Position numbers and translations under genes: made by a program. The notes under the pieces are model-generated. The model made no database searches. It worked only from the letters and a program-made list of their open reading frames with translations, and was not told the origin of the DNA. From an uncultured Bacilli bacterium (lineage in GTDB: Bacteria; Bacillota_I; Bacilli_A; RF39; UBA660), in assembly GCA_947629115.1 (NCBI GenBank), contig CANRCL010000016.1, positions 1 to 16,336 of the forward strand: a stretch of DNA of 16,336 bases. The letters are read 5' to 3'. Of this stretch, positions 1-6,976 are shown piece after piece (position 1 is the stretch's first letter; the number at the start of each line of letters is the position of its first letter).

Positions 1-20
1 TACCTTATGTAAAGCCAAAA

Positions 21-63
21 GAAAAGAAACTGTCATGAAATTAATTACTTAATTTCGCGACAG
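21..63 (-). terminator. Intrinsic terminator after the YbjQ-family gene
   Basis: On the minus strand, arms beginning CTGTC and ending GACAG enclose a long stem with one G-U pair, one mismatch and an AGTA loop (30-63). It is followed at once by a T-rich run (TTTCTTTTCTTTT). It starts about 8 bases after the YbjQ stop codon and closes the MerR-YbjQ transcript. The plus strand also has a T run after the hairpin (65-73), so it may work in both directions. Confidence 0.75.
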
Positions 64-71
64 CCCCTTTT

Positions 72-392
72 TTATTTCTTCTTGGTTTTAACAGCAGTTC
101 CATAAGCAATAATTTCAGCGGCTCCACCCATTACAGCGGAAGAACCATAACGAATATTAATTATAGCGTCGGCTCCTAGGCTTTCGGCTTCATCAACCAT
201 TCTTTTAGTAGCCATTTTTCTAGCCATGGCAATCATTTCGGTATAACCAACAATTTCACCACCAACGATAGTTTTAAGACCAGCCATAAAATCACGACCA
301 ATATTTTTAGATTGCACAATTTGTCCTTTAACTAATCCTAAAACTTCAGTTATCTCTTCATTAGGTAAATAATCAATATTTACTAGCCTCAT
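72..392 (-). CDS. YbjQ/UPF0145 family protein
   Basis: A 106-residue protein of the YbjQ (UPF0145, putative heavy-metal-binding) family, which forms small pentameric proteins of unclear role. Family features visible are the central IVGGEIVGYTEM stretch, the helix rich in A, K and E that follows, and the ADAIINIRYGSS strand near the C-terminus, where the family usually has GANAV-type sequence. The ATG at 392 is chosen because AGGAGG lies 8 bases upstream. A GTG at 401 overlaps that Shine-Dalgarno sequence and is unlikely to be the start. The first 20 bases overlap the end of the MerR gene in another frame, so the two are probably translationally coupled and controlled by the MerR promoter. Family assignment is firm; function and ligand are unknown. 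Confidence 0.9.
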   Translation of the reverse strand: MRLVNIDYLPNEEITEVLGLVKGQIVQSKNIGRDFMAGLKTIVGGEIVGYTEMIAMARKMATKRMVDEAESLGADAIINIRYGSSAVMGGAAEIIAYGTAVKTKKK

Positions 393-1017
393 CTTCTTCA
401 CCTCCTAAAATTTCTTTAATCCTTATAACTAAATTATAAACAATTCCTAAAACAGGTACTCCTAAAATAATTAAAAGAAAAATAAATAAAAACCAAGGAC
501 ATTTTTCTTCCATTGTTATTTGAAAATAACTTATTGTTGCTATTAAAAATAAAAAGATAGCACTAAAAATTAAACTAGCAATAATGGCTCCAATTATTTG
601 TTTTTTATGATTACTATTATTTTTAAACATTGTAAATCCCTCCTTATTTAAGACTCTTACATTATTAAAATATTTATCAATAACGATATTATTAAATTGT
701 ACGTGGCTATTAATAATTTCTTCACATAATTTTTTAACATTAATATATTTTTCTTCTATTTTTTCAATTTTAGTTATTCGGTCTTTTAAACATTCTTCTA
801 AAGATAAAGTTCCATTATTTAATGCAATTAATTCTTTTATGGGAACATCTAATTCTCTTAAAAATTTAATAACCTTTAATTTATAAATATCTTCTTCATT
901 ATAAATACGATAACCATTCTCTTCTTTTCTTTGAGGACTTAATAAGCCATTTTCTTCATAAAAACGAATACTCTTTTTAGAAAGCCCCACCATTACTTCT
1001 ACATCACTTATTAGCAT
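373..1017 (-). CDS. Membrane-anchored MerR family transcriptional regulator
   Basis: A 214-residue protein. Residues 1-70 form a MerR-type winged helix: the VGLSKKSIRFYEENGLL helix-turn-helix, then the GYRIYNEEDI wing and the VIKFLRELDVPIKEL second motif. Residues 75-105 form the usual dimerising coiled coil. Instead of an effector-binding domain, the C-terminus has two hydrophobic helices (about 141-165 and 174-197) and a short charged tail, so the regulator is probably tethered to the membrane with its DNA-binding domain in the cytoplasm. The ATG at 1017 has AGGAGA just upstream. The gene ends in TGA and overlaps the YbjQ start by 20 bp. Its promoter has the 19-bp spacer typical of MerR-activated promoters, so autoregulation is likely. 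The signal sensed is unknown. Confidence 0.9.
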   Translation of the reverse strand: MLISDVEVMVGLSKKSIRFYEENGLLSPQRKEENGYRIYNEEDIYKLKVIKFLRELDVPIKELIALNNGTLSLEECLKDRITKIEKIEEKYINVKKLCEEIINSHVQFNNIVIDKYFNNVRVLNKEGFTMFKNNSNHKKQIIGAIIASLIFSAIFLFLIATISYFQITMEEKCPWFLFIFLLIILGVPVLGIVYNLVIRIKEILGGEEDEASKY

Positions 1018-1036
1018 AATTCTCCTTTCAAAAAAT

Positions 1037-1067
1037 ACTATAAACTATAACCTTGGGTTAAAGTCAA
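1037..1067 (-). promoter_or_regulatory. MerR-type promoter and operator (19-bp spacer, dyad)
   Basis: The -35 box TTGACT (1062-1067) and -10 box TATAGT (1037-1042) are 19 bp apart. This is the over-long spacing that MerR-family activators correct by twisting the DNA. Centred in the spacer is the dyad CTTTAACC-CAA-GGTTATAG (1045-1063), matching at 7 of 8 arm positions. It lies directly upstream of the MerR gene and is the most likely binding site of its product. Confidence 0.85.
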
Positions 1068-1098
1068 GAAAAAAATCTTTCCAAATCATAGAAAGATT
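1068..1098 (-). terminator. Intrinsic terminator of the dehydratase-activase operon
   Basis: An 8-bp perfect stem, AATCTTTC/GAAAGATT (1074-1081 with 1091-1098), has a 9-base loop and is followed on the minus strand by a T tract. The stem includes the stop codon of the activator gene. The T tract runs almost into the -35 box of the MerR promoter, so the two transcription units are packed without a gap. Confidence 0.85.
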
Positions 1099-2062
1099 AA
1101 TTATTAACTTTAGTTTTAACTTTTATTGCTCCTTTATCACATTTATTACCCCAAGCATCGATAAGTTCACCATCTTTATATACGCAAATTCTTTCACAAT
1201 TATTAGCGCAACCTTTGCATTCTATACCTTTAGTTTCAAAAGTTATATCTTCAATATCAAAATTAAAATTAATTTCTTTTTCTTTTTTAGAAAGAATGGC
1301 TACTCCTAAAGCCCCCATTAAATGCGAATTAGCATCAACAGTAATTTTTTCACCAGTTGCTTCTTCAAAGGCTTTTATAACTCCTACATTTTTAGAAACT
1401 CCCCCTTGAAAAACAATTGGTGGTTTAATTTTCTTACCCTTACCTACATTATTTAAATAATTATTTACAACGGCTTTGCATAAACCAGCAATAATATCTT
1501 CTTTTTTATGTCCAATTTGAGCCTTATGAACTAAATCACTTTCGGCAAAAACTGTACAACGCGCCGCAATATTAGTAGGATTTTTACTTTTTAAAGCCAT
1601 AGCCCCAAATTCTTCAACATCTAATCCTAATCTTCTTGATTGACTAGATAAAAATGAACCCGTACCCGCAGCACATAAAGTATTCATTGCATAATCGACA
1701 ACAATTCCATTATCAATAATTATTATTTTTGAATCTTGTCCTCCTATTTCAAAAATTGTATGAACATCAGGATATAAAGATAAAGTTCCAATAGCATGAG
1801 CCGTTATTTCATTTTTTACCACATTTGCTCCTAACATAACTCCAATTAATTTTCGGGCTGAACCAGTAGTTCCTACTCCCACTACTTTATATTTTCGACG
1901 ATTTAATTGTTCTTTTAAAGTATGAACTAATCTTTTAACTGCCCCAATTGGGTCGCCCTCTGTCCAAATATATTCACTAGCAAGTATTTGATTATCTTCA
2001 TCAATTATTATTCCTTTAGTAGATATCGAACCAATATCTACACCCATATATGCCTTTTTCAT
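1097..2062 (-). CDS. BadF/BadG/HgdC-family ATPase, 2-hydroxyacyl-CoA dehydratase activase-like
   Basis: A 321-residue protein of the ASKHA-fold activator family (HgdC, BadF/BadG). Family knowledge: these homodimers use ATP and a [4Fe-4S] cluster at the dimer interface to inject one low-potential electron into a partner iron-sulphur enzyme. Visible motifs are the phosphate-binding GVDIGSISTKG (7-17), GVGTTGSAR (62-70), FEIGGQDSKI (104-113) and FQGGVSKN (218-225). The two cluster cysteines are C130 (in NTLCAAGTGSF) and C169 (in ARCTVFAES). A C-terminal extension carries C282, C285, C289, C293 and C308, probably a further metal or Fe-S site. Its start overlaps the upstream gene's stop by one base (TAATG). 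It is last of a three-gene operon with two DUF2229/COG3580-3581-type proteins. The substrate is unknown. Confidence 0.92.
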   Translation of the reverse strand: MKKAYMGVDIGSISTKGIIIDEDNQILASEYIWTEGDPIGAVKRLVHTLKEQLNRRKYKVVGVGTTGSARKLIGVMLGANVVKNEITAHAIGTLSLYPDVHTIFEIGGQDSKIIIIDNGIVVDYAMNTLCAAGTGSFLSSQSRRLGLDVEEFGAMALKSKNPTNIAARCTVFAESDLVHKAQIGHKKEDIIAGLCKAVVNNYLNNVGKGKKIKPPIVFQGGVSKNVGVIKAFEEATGEKITVDANSHLMGALGVAILSKKEKEINFNFDIEDITFETKGIECKGCANNCERICVYKDGELIDAWGNKCDKGAIKVKTKVNN

Positions 2063-3126
2063 TATTTAACTCCTTTACGCATCATTATCATATCATAAAA
2101 TGCTTCTAATCTTGTATTAATTCCCACATCACTAGTTTGAGTATCAAAACTAAAATAAATTATCGGTATTTTATAATCTTCACTTATTCTTTGTAAAACT
2201 GGCATTGTATCAATTTCGGGAGTACACCCAAAACTTTTAACGTGAATAATTCCATCACAACCATCTTTAGCATAATCAATAGCCTTTTTAATTGTATACA
2301 TTGAAGTTGCTCCCATATCATATTTAGCATAATTTTTAATACTTTGTTTTACTTCTTTTTCTGGATTATGAACTATACTATTAGATATATTCATCCATCT
2401 TTCAACAATAATTCCTTTTTTAGCCAATTCTTTTTCCATATAATGATTACTATATTCATCCATTATTGTATAATATTCTCCAACTATTCCTACTTTAAGA
2501 GGATTTTTTGGTTTATTAACTTCCAATTTTTTTAATCTTCGCATATATAATTTATAAATAATAGATAATTCTTTTTTATCATTAACATCTATTAAATCAT
2601 CTAAAAAATCTTTATGTAATTTTTCAAAGGAACCATCTTCGACTTCAAATCCCACATTCATTCGAATATAATCTTCAATTTTATCAATTACCTCGACCAT
2701 TTTAATAGCAAGCATTGTGGCTTGAGCAACTTTTTTAACATTCATATGTGGATTAATTTTTTTAAATTCATCATAAAAGGTTAAAGGATTTCCAAAGGAA
2801 GCATTAGCCATATTAACAAATTTTACTTTATAACCTAAATCTTTTAAAATTTGCTCGTGTAATTCACCATAATAACCTAAACGACAAGCCCCACCAATTT
2901 GAATTAAAGTATCGGCTCCTTGTTCAATGGCTTCAATATAACCTCCTAAATTATATTTAAAAGGAGTACAAACAAAATCTGGCGAATATTTGGCTCCAAG
3001 TTCTAGAGTTCTTTTAGTAATTGGGGGAGCATAAATATATTCACAATCTAATCCTTTGGTTATAATATGTTCAATGGCTACATTATATGAACCTAATCTA
3101 GGAAAATTAACTTTTGCTTTACTCAT
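2062..3126 (-). CDS. DUF2229/COG3581-type dehydratase-related Fe-S protein
   Basis: A 354-residue protein resembling the COG3581 segment of the large fused acyl-CoA dehydratase activase-related proteins, here as a separate gene. It belongs broadly with the HgdB/HgdC-like 2-hydroxyacyl-CoA dehydratase system. Likely Fe-S ligands are C53 (in FVCTPFKYNLGG), C81 (in IGGACRLGYYGE) and C301 (in SFGCTPEIDTMP). The C-terminal NTRLEAFYDMI signature is shared with the neighbouring 308-residue protein, suggesting related subunits. The ATG overlaps the upstream gene by 8 bp, and its stop codon overlaps the start of the activator gene by one base. The three probably form one complex, with the activator as electron donor. 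Biochemical activity is not established for this branch. Confidence 0.85.
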   Translation of the reverse strand: MSKAKVNFPRLGSYNVAIEHIITKGLDCEYIYAPPITKRTLELGAKYSPDFVCTPFKYNLGGYIEAIEQGADTLIQIGGACRLGYYGELHEQILKDLGYKVKFVNMANASFGNPLTFYDEFKKINPHMNVKKVAQATMLAIKMVEVIDKIEDYIRMNVGFEVEDGSFEKLHKDFLDDLIDVNDKKELSIIYKLYMRRLKKLEVNKPKNPLKVGIVGEYYTIMDEYSNHYMEKELAKKGIIVERWMNISNSIVHNPEKEVKQSIKNYAKYDMGATSMYTIKKAIDYAKDGCDGIIHVKSFGCTPEIDTMPVLQRISEDYKIPIIYFSFDTQTSDVGINTRLEAFYDMIMMRKGVK

Positions 3127-4045
3127 TAATAACCGATTCCTTTCTTAAATTTATGATATCGACAAAACTTTCTAATCGTGTTTCCATTCCCGCTGTTCCC
3201 TCTTGGCCATCTAAAATTAAATTAATAATTGGCTTTCCTTTAAATTTCCGAATTATCATTTCGTTAACTAAAGAATCTGGTCCACAAGGAAATGAAGAAA
3301 CTAAAATAATTCCATCTACTTTATCTTGATATAAAGCCATTCCTCCAACTAATTCTTTATTGAATGTCCAAGGCAATGTTCTACTTATTTGTTTTCCTTT
3401 ATCACGGGCTAATTTTTCGGGAGCAACACAAGCAAGTATTGAATCACAATTAAGTTCTTTTAACGTATTAATTATTGGTTCCCCAATATATTTATCATAA
3501 ATATTATAAGGATGGGAAACAATTAATATTTTTGTCTTATCACTATTTAATAATAATTTTTGATTATTTATTTCTAATAATTTAGAAGTTTTTTCGGCTT
3601 GTTTGGCTATATAATAAGCCTTTAATACTTGGGCTTTATTTTTTCCTAAAAATTTTCCCATTTTTAAGAATGCTTTTAATTCTGTTTCTTTATTATGAAC
3701 ATCAATACTATAATATAAAATTTTTAAATTTTTTTCACGATATGTATTATTAACTACATCATAAATGGCTTGAAATTTGGAACAAACAATTTCTTTGGTA
3801 TTACCAAAAGAAGCCACCCGGGGAATAAAAATATAATCACATTTATCAATTAAATAATCAACATGTCCCATATAAATTTTACTAGATAAACAAGACTCAT
3901 CAATGGCATGAGCCGTTCCTCTTTTAATAATATCTTTATTAGTTTCCGGACTTACAATATAATCAATTCCTAATTCTTCAAAAAAAGTTTCCCATAATAC
4001 GTGATACTTATAATATAAAAATCCTCTTGGAATACCAATAGTCAT
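3119..4045 (-). CDS. DUF2229/COG3580-type dehydratase-related Fe-S protein
   Basis: A 308-residue protein of the DUF2229/COG3580 family, first gene of the three-gene operon. It opens with the family's MTIGIPRGFLYYKYHVLW stretch. Conserved cysteines are C52 (in IDESCLSSKIYMGHVDYL), C88 (in KEIVCSKFQ) and C254 (in SSFPCGPDS); these are expected cluster ligands, with C69 also present. The C-terminal METRLESFVDII matches the end of the next gene product. In many bacteria these domains and the activator are fused in one protein of well over 1,000 residues; here they are split. The ATG has GAGGTG about 7 bases upstream. Whether it dehydrates, reduces or only transfers electrons cannot be told from sequence. 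Confidence 0.85.
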   Translation of the reverse strand: MTIGIPRGFLYYKYHVLWETFFEELGIDYIVSPETNKDIIKRGTAHAIDESCLSSKIYMGHVDYLIDKCDYIFIPRVASFGNTKEIVCSKFQAIYDVVNNTYREKNLKILYYSIDVHNKETELKAFLKMGKFLGKNKAQVLKAYYIAKQAEKTSKLLEINNQKLLLNSDKTKILIVSHPYNIYDKYIGEPIINTLKELNCDSILACVAPEKLARDKGKQISRTLPWTFNKELVGGMALYQDKVDGIILVSSFPCGPDSLVNEMIIRKFKGKPIINLILDGQEGTAGMETRLESFVDIINLRKESVINE

Positions 4046-4063
4046 AAATACACCTCATACAAT

Positions 4064-4092
4064 ATAATAACATAAAATGGAAAAATACTAAA
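4064..4092 (-). promoter_or_regulatory. Possible promoter of the dehydratase-activase operon
   Basis: The extended -10 TGTTATTAT (TATTAT at 4064-4069) lies 17 bp from a weak -35 TTTAGT (4087-4092), about 20 bp upstream of the first gene's start. It follows a terminator directly, so a promoter is expected here. The A+T background makes the exact boxes uncertain. Confidence 0.4.
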
Positions 4093-4096
4093 TTAT

Positions 4097-4128
4097 AAAA
4101 AAATGTTGAAAACTATGAAGTTATCAAC
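4097..4128 (-). terminator. Intrinsic terminator after the DUF1292 operon
   Basis: A symmetric hairpin on the minus strand, GTTGA-T-AACT-(TCAT)-AGTT-T-TCAAC (4105-4128), has a single T-T mismatch and is followed after one A by seven T residues. It begins 5 bases past the stop codon of the gene ending at 4134. Confidence 0.85.
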
Positions 4129-4133
4129 AAATT

Positions 4134-5000
4134 TTATCTTCCACTTCTTCGAACTTCTTCTTCAAATTCTTTAGCCAGTTCTTTAATATCTACTGGAACA
4201 TCTGAAGTAAGACCGCGAGCCTCACTTGGAATATGAGGAAAAACATAAGTTTTATCAAATACATCAAGAGGTTTTTCTTCTTCTAATGGTATATCATAAG
4301 GAGAATTTATTTCACTTCTAGAAACTCTTTCAATTTCTGGCATTTCCTTAACATTATTTCGCGCATTTTCTTCAGCAGTATGAGTTAACTCGGCTAACTC
4401 ACTTCTAAAAACAGTTGGAATATTATCATAAGATTGGAATACTTGAGAATTATAATCTTTATTTACTTGAATATCTTTTTCTGTCATAGTTTCCGTATTA
4501 ATTTCTGTATCATTTGCTAAAGTCATTAATAAGCCAACTAAAGTTTTATCTAAAGATTCTAAAGGTATATATAATTTAGATGGGTAGTTTTTTAAAATTT
4601 CACGATTAATTTTCTTACGTTCATTTTCTCTTTTACTAGTGCCATTTAAAATTTTATACTCTAATTCTCCAACTTTAGAATCTAAATTTACTAATAAATC
4701 ATCAATTCGCGAATCATATTTAGCATTTGGTTTTCTAAAAAATTTAATTGCATTATTAATAATTAAAGTTATATCATCATTTAAATAAATATATAAGGCA
4801 TCATTTTTAGTTATTTTTCCCTCATTAGTCACTTTATCATATTTAACGTGTCTTATTTTATGGGTTTCTAATTCATCAAAAGCCTTACTAACGTCTTCAT
4901 CTTTTAATGGCATTAAGTTAAAACTATTCTCATCGCTAGTAATTTGATAAAAACGATGACCAAATTCTTCATCATAAATAAAATAATATTTTTTATGCAT
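4134..5000 (-). CDS. Unrecognised soluble protein, partner of a DUF1292 gene
   Basis: I do not recognise this 288-residue protein. It has no membrane segment or signal peptide and no cysteine pattern. The N-terminus (1-100) alternates predicted strands and begins with aromatic-rich MHKKYYFIYDEEFGHRFYQI. The middle (about 95-150) is basic and helical. The last third (about 185-288) is acidic, low in complexity and probably disordered, ending in a charged helix (KELAKEFEEEVRRSGR). The ATG at 5000 is preferred because AGGTGAT sits about 5 bases upstream; a GTG at 5009 falls inside that ribosome binding site. It overlaps the upstream DUF1292 gene by 8 bp, so the two are co-translated. A terminator follows directly. 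Confidence 0.75.
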   Translation of the reverse strand: MHKKYYFIYDEEFGHRFYQITSDENSFNLMPLKDEDVSKAFDELETHKIRHVKYDKVTNEGKITKNDALYIYLNDDITLIINNAIKFFRKPNAKYDSRIDDLLVNLDSKVGELEYKILNGTSKRENERKKINREILKNYPSKLYIPLESLDKTLVGLLMTLANDTEINTETMTEKDIQVNKDYNSQVFQSYDNIPTVFRSELAELTHTAEENARNNVKEMPEIERVSRSEINSPYDIPLEEEKPLDVFDKTYVFPHIPSEARGLTSDVPVDIKELAKEFEEEVRRSGR

Positions 5001-5232
5001 AATTATCACCTAATCTCTTATTTAATATATTATCTAACATATCATACTCTTTAGTGGTTAAATCATTGTTAATAACTAATTGATTATCAACAACATCATA
5101 TGAAGATGCTACAATATCATCATCAATTGTATAAATAATATATTTTTTTTGAAAATCTAAATCATAGTGAGTAAATAATACTTCTGCTTTTATTTTATGA
5201 CCCTTATTATCATATAGTTCTAATCCTTGCAT
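4993..5232 (-). CDS. DUF1292 (YrzB-like) protein
   Basis: A 79-residue protein of the Bacillota DUF1292 family. It follows the pattern remembered for B. subtilis YrzB: ELYDNKGHKIKAEVLFTHYD (strands), KKYIIYTIDDDIVASSY, then a C-terminal helix KEYDMLDNILNKRL equivalent to the family's WDMIEETLN. It is a little shorter than usual. The function is unknown; in many Bacillota the gene lies near yrrK and other housekeeping genes, which is not the case here. The ATG at 5232 has AGGTGAT just upstream. Its 3' end overlaps the next gene by 8 bp, and a good promoter lies upstream, so this is the first gene of a two-gene operon. Confidence 0.8.
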   Translation of the reverse strand: MQGLELYDNKGHKIKAEVLFTHYDLDFQKKYIIYTIDDDIVASSYDVVDNQLVINNDLTTKEYDMLDNILNKRLGDNYA

Positions 5233-5248
5233 ATTATCACCTACTATA

Positions 5249-5277
5249 ATTTTAGTAGATATCTTTTAATTTGGCAA
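5249..5277 (-). promoter_or_regulatory. Sigma-A-type promoter of the DUF1292 operon
   Basis: The -35 TTGCCA (5272-5277) and -10 TAAAAT (5249-5254) are separated by exactly 17 bp, about 17 bases upstream of the start codon. A short inverted repeat CTACTA/TAGTAG (5241-5258) overlaps the -10 region. Confidence 0.7.
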
Positions 5278-5309
5278 TATCCAGTTTTAATTTGACATAT
5301 TTTTGACAA

Positions 5310-6083
5310 TTATTTAACCTTTTGTTCAAATTTTTTACGCGAAAGTTTTTTAGAACTATTTATAATTATTTCTTCCATACTTTGTTCATTAATATTACCA
5401 TAATTAAATTGTTCACGTAATGTTGTAAAATCGCCATCACATTCACTTACAATTCCATCGGTTAATATATGCATACTTGGTCCTTGCCAAATAGTATCGT
5501 TTTCAACATAATAATATTTAGGAATTTCCCGTATTGGTATTTTATAACCATTTAAATTTTTTGCATTACCGGAATCAATTATTTGTTCTGGAGCATTAAA
5601 CCCAAAAAAGTGTTTAGAATTATTGAGTAATTTTTTAATATTTTCATAATATTGACGATATAAAGTTGGATTTTTTAATCTTATCATCTCTAATTCTCTT
5701 TTATGAAATTGGTCCATTGATAAAAGGACTTTACAACGATTTTTACCATTAGTAAAATTAGCAATATAATCATCTAAAACATCTAATAATTCTTCAAATT
5801 TTTCATTATATAAAGTTCCATTAGTTATTAGAGAAATGCTAAATAGTGGTAAAAATGATTTAATAATACTCTCTACTAATTCCGTAAATTTTTGTTCATC
5901 TATAAAAGGTTCGCCACCACAAATGTTTAAATTTCCAACTAAAGTTAATTGTTCAAAAACTTTTTCCATAGTTTCTTTATTCATACTATGACAACCCGAA
6001 CCATAACGCATACAATGGGCACAATTTAAATTACATTTTTCAGTTAATACAATTCCTAAATTAGTTAAAACTATTTGACTCAT
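5310..6083 (-). CDS. Radical SAM protein
   Basis: A 257-residue protein with the radical SAM cluster motif CNLNCAHC (C17, C21, C24), which binds the [4Fe-4S]/S-adenosylmethionine centre. The GGEP motif follows at 56-59, and a later strand ends in LITNGTL. The C-terminal part (about 200-245) has ILTDGIVSECDGDF and YGNINEQSMEEII, resembling the end of SPASM-type or truncated twitch enzymes. However, it lacks a full set of auxiliary-cluster cysteines, so only a partial auxiliary site is plausible. Enzymes of this size and layout often modify peptides, but no precursor peptide gene is seen next to it, and the substrate is unknown. It has its own promoter and a GGGTGA ribosome binding site. No clear terminator follows. 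Confidence 0.9.
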   Translation of the reverse strand: MSQIVLTNLGIVLTEKCNLNCAHCMRYGSGCHSMNKETMEKVFEQLTLVGNLNICGGEPFIDEQKFTELVESIIKSFLPLFSISLITNGTLYNEKFEELLDVLDDYIANFTNGKNRCKVLLSMDQFHKRELEMIRLKNPTLYRQYYENIKKLLNNSKHFFGFNAPEQIIDSGNAKNLNGYKIPIREIPKYYYVENDTIWQGPSMHILTDGIVSECDGDFTTLREQFNYGNINEQSMEEIIINSSKKLSRKKFEQKVK

Positions 6084-6111
6084 AAAAAAATCACCCTTTT
6101 TGATGGGATTT

Positions 6112-6139
6112 ATTATAACACATTATTTAAAAATGTAAA
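6112..6139 (-). promoter_or_regulatory. Promoter of the radical SAM gene
   Basis: The extended -10 TGTTATAAT (TATAAT at 6112-6117) and -35 TTTACA (6134-6139) are separated by 16 bp. The -35 box lies inside the last codons of the upstream gene. The expected leader is only about 20-25 bases. Confidence 0.75.
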
Positions 6140-6585
6140 GTTGATTTATTTGGCTCTTCTTCATAATTACTCATTGTCATATTATATTTTTCTTCATAAA
6201 GCATTTTTAATATTTCTAAACGATTAACATATTCGCCACGCATTTCATCAAAAATATAAATTGCTGATAAATCATAAAGATTAACGGCTCCGACTTGATG
6301 GTCTTCTAACTTATCAACTTCAATTTCTAAAACGGGAGTTTTATCATAATAAAATAATTTATCGCCCCCGAGTGACCAAAAAACTTCTTTATGATGGCCA
6401 CCTCTTACTTTTTCTTTGGCTCTAACATAACCAGTATTCACAATATCGGCGATTTGATTCATCCCAGTTTTTCTATAAATATGTAAATTATCAGTTTTTA
6501 AAGCAATAGGATTATCTCTTCCTAAACCTAATCCATCACTATAAAATACTCTATTTACGGAACTTGCAATTCTATCATCATTCAT
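6127..6585 (-). CDS. Unrecognised 152-residue protein
   Basis: Soluble and without a signal peptide. The ATG at 6585 is chosen because AAGGA lies about 8 bases upstream and the upstream gene stops one base before it; a GTG at 6615 has no ribosome binding site. The recognisable pattern is HIYRKTGMNQIADIVNTGYVRA (35-56), then EVFWSL (67-72), a Y/F-rich turn, and the strand PVLEIEVDKL (84-93). This order (H/Y-x-R/T, helix ending in 'I..GyvrA', W-x-x, 'vlEIeVd.L') is reminiscent of ADP-ribosyltransferase-fold proteins such as DarT or KptA. That is only a weak resemblance and no catalytic glutamate can be named. It is last in the metallopeptidase-ATPase operon. Confidence 0.7.
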   Translation of the reverse strand: MNDDRIASSVNRVFYSDGLGLGRDNPIALKTDNLHIYRKTGMNQIADIVNTGYVRAKEKVRGGHHKEVFWSLGGDKLFYYDKTPVLEIEVDKLEDHQVGAVNLYDLSAIYIFDEMRGEYVNRLEILKMLYEEKYNMTMSNYEEEPNKSTLHF

Positions 6586-6586
6586 T

Positions 6587-6976
6587 TTATTTTTCCTTTT
6601 CTCTTGAGTTAACACTTAAATAATTACTAATATTGCCCTCTTCATCTTTAATCCAGATATAATATTTTTTATGTTCAAAAATAGAAATAGTAGCAACATT
6701 ATCTTTTATATCATTCCAGCATAATGAATTACTTGTTGGTCTTGTCCTAGTTGATTTTACACAATATTCTTTAGCATCTCCAGAAGTTGTAATCGTAAGT
6801 TTTCCATCTTGAATTAAAAAATCTTCAATTTTAGCATCCATATCATTTTCAACTTTAACATAATAAGAATCACTTTCATAATTAGGCATTACATTAATTA
6901 CCGCAACAACAATAAAAATACCTAAAACAATAATTCCTGAAATAATAATAAAAGATGTCATTGTATTATTTTTCAT
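6587..6976 (-). CDS. Signal-anchored extracytoplasmic protein, unknown
   Basis: A 129-residue protein starting at the ATG at 6976, which has GGAGG about 6 bases upstream; a farther upstream in-frame start has no such site. One hydrophobic helix (about 7-28) anchors a small outward-facing domain. That domain contains two cysteines (in EYCVKST and SLCWND) that could form a disulphide. It ends in an Ig-like strand pattern, KKYYIWIKDEEGNIS, similar to the last strands of bacterial Ig-like domains (usually YYVWVKDxAGN). It overlaps the ATPase gene by 11 bp and is followed after one base by the next gene, so it belongs to the same operon. It may be an accessory or unrelated surface factor; the function is unknown. 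Confidence 0.75.
   Translation of the reverse strand: MKNNTMTSFIIISGIIVLGIFIVVAVINVMPNYESDSYYVKVENDMDAKIEDFLIQDGKLTITTSGDAKEYCVKSTRTRPTSNSLCWNDIKDNVATISIFEHKKYYIWIKDEEGNISNYLSVNSREKEK

Noticed and set aside
373..375. Possible UGA-as-tryptophan code, as in Mollicutes
   Set aside because: The MerR gene ends in TGA at a sensible point overlapping the next gene, tryptophans in recognised motifs use TGG, and conserved proteins are full length under the standard code.
1044..1049. Second TATAGT in the MerR promoter as an alternative -10
   Set aside because: It lies only 12 bp from the -35 box and is part of the operator dyad; the 19-bp alternative fits MerR promoters exactly.
5310..6083. Radical SAM gene as part of a RiPP (modified peptide) cluster
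   Set aside because: No precursor peptide, transporter or recognition-element gene is found next to it; the neighbours are a DUF1292 gene and the end of a transport operon.
6084..6111. Hairpin with a T run in the radical SAM leader, possibly a terminator for the upstream operon or an attenuator
   Set aside because: The AAATCCC/GGGTGATTT pairing needs a bulge and a large loop, and the T run reaches the start codon; the GGG is better explained as the ribosome binding site.
6585..6615. Upstream GTG start at 6615 for the 152-residue protein, and similar upstream GTG starts at 401 and 5009
   Set aside because: The 6615 start has no Shine-Dalgarno sequence, and the other two overlap the Shine-Dalgarno sequence of a better-placed ATG.
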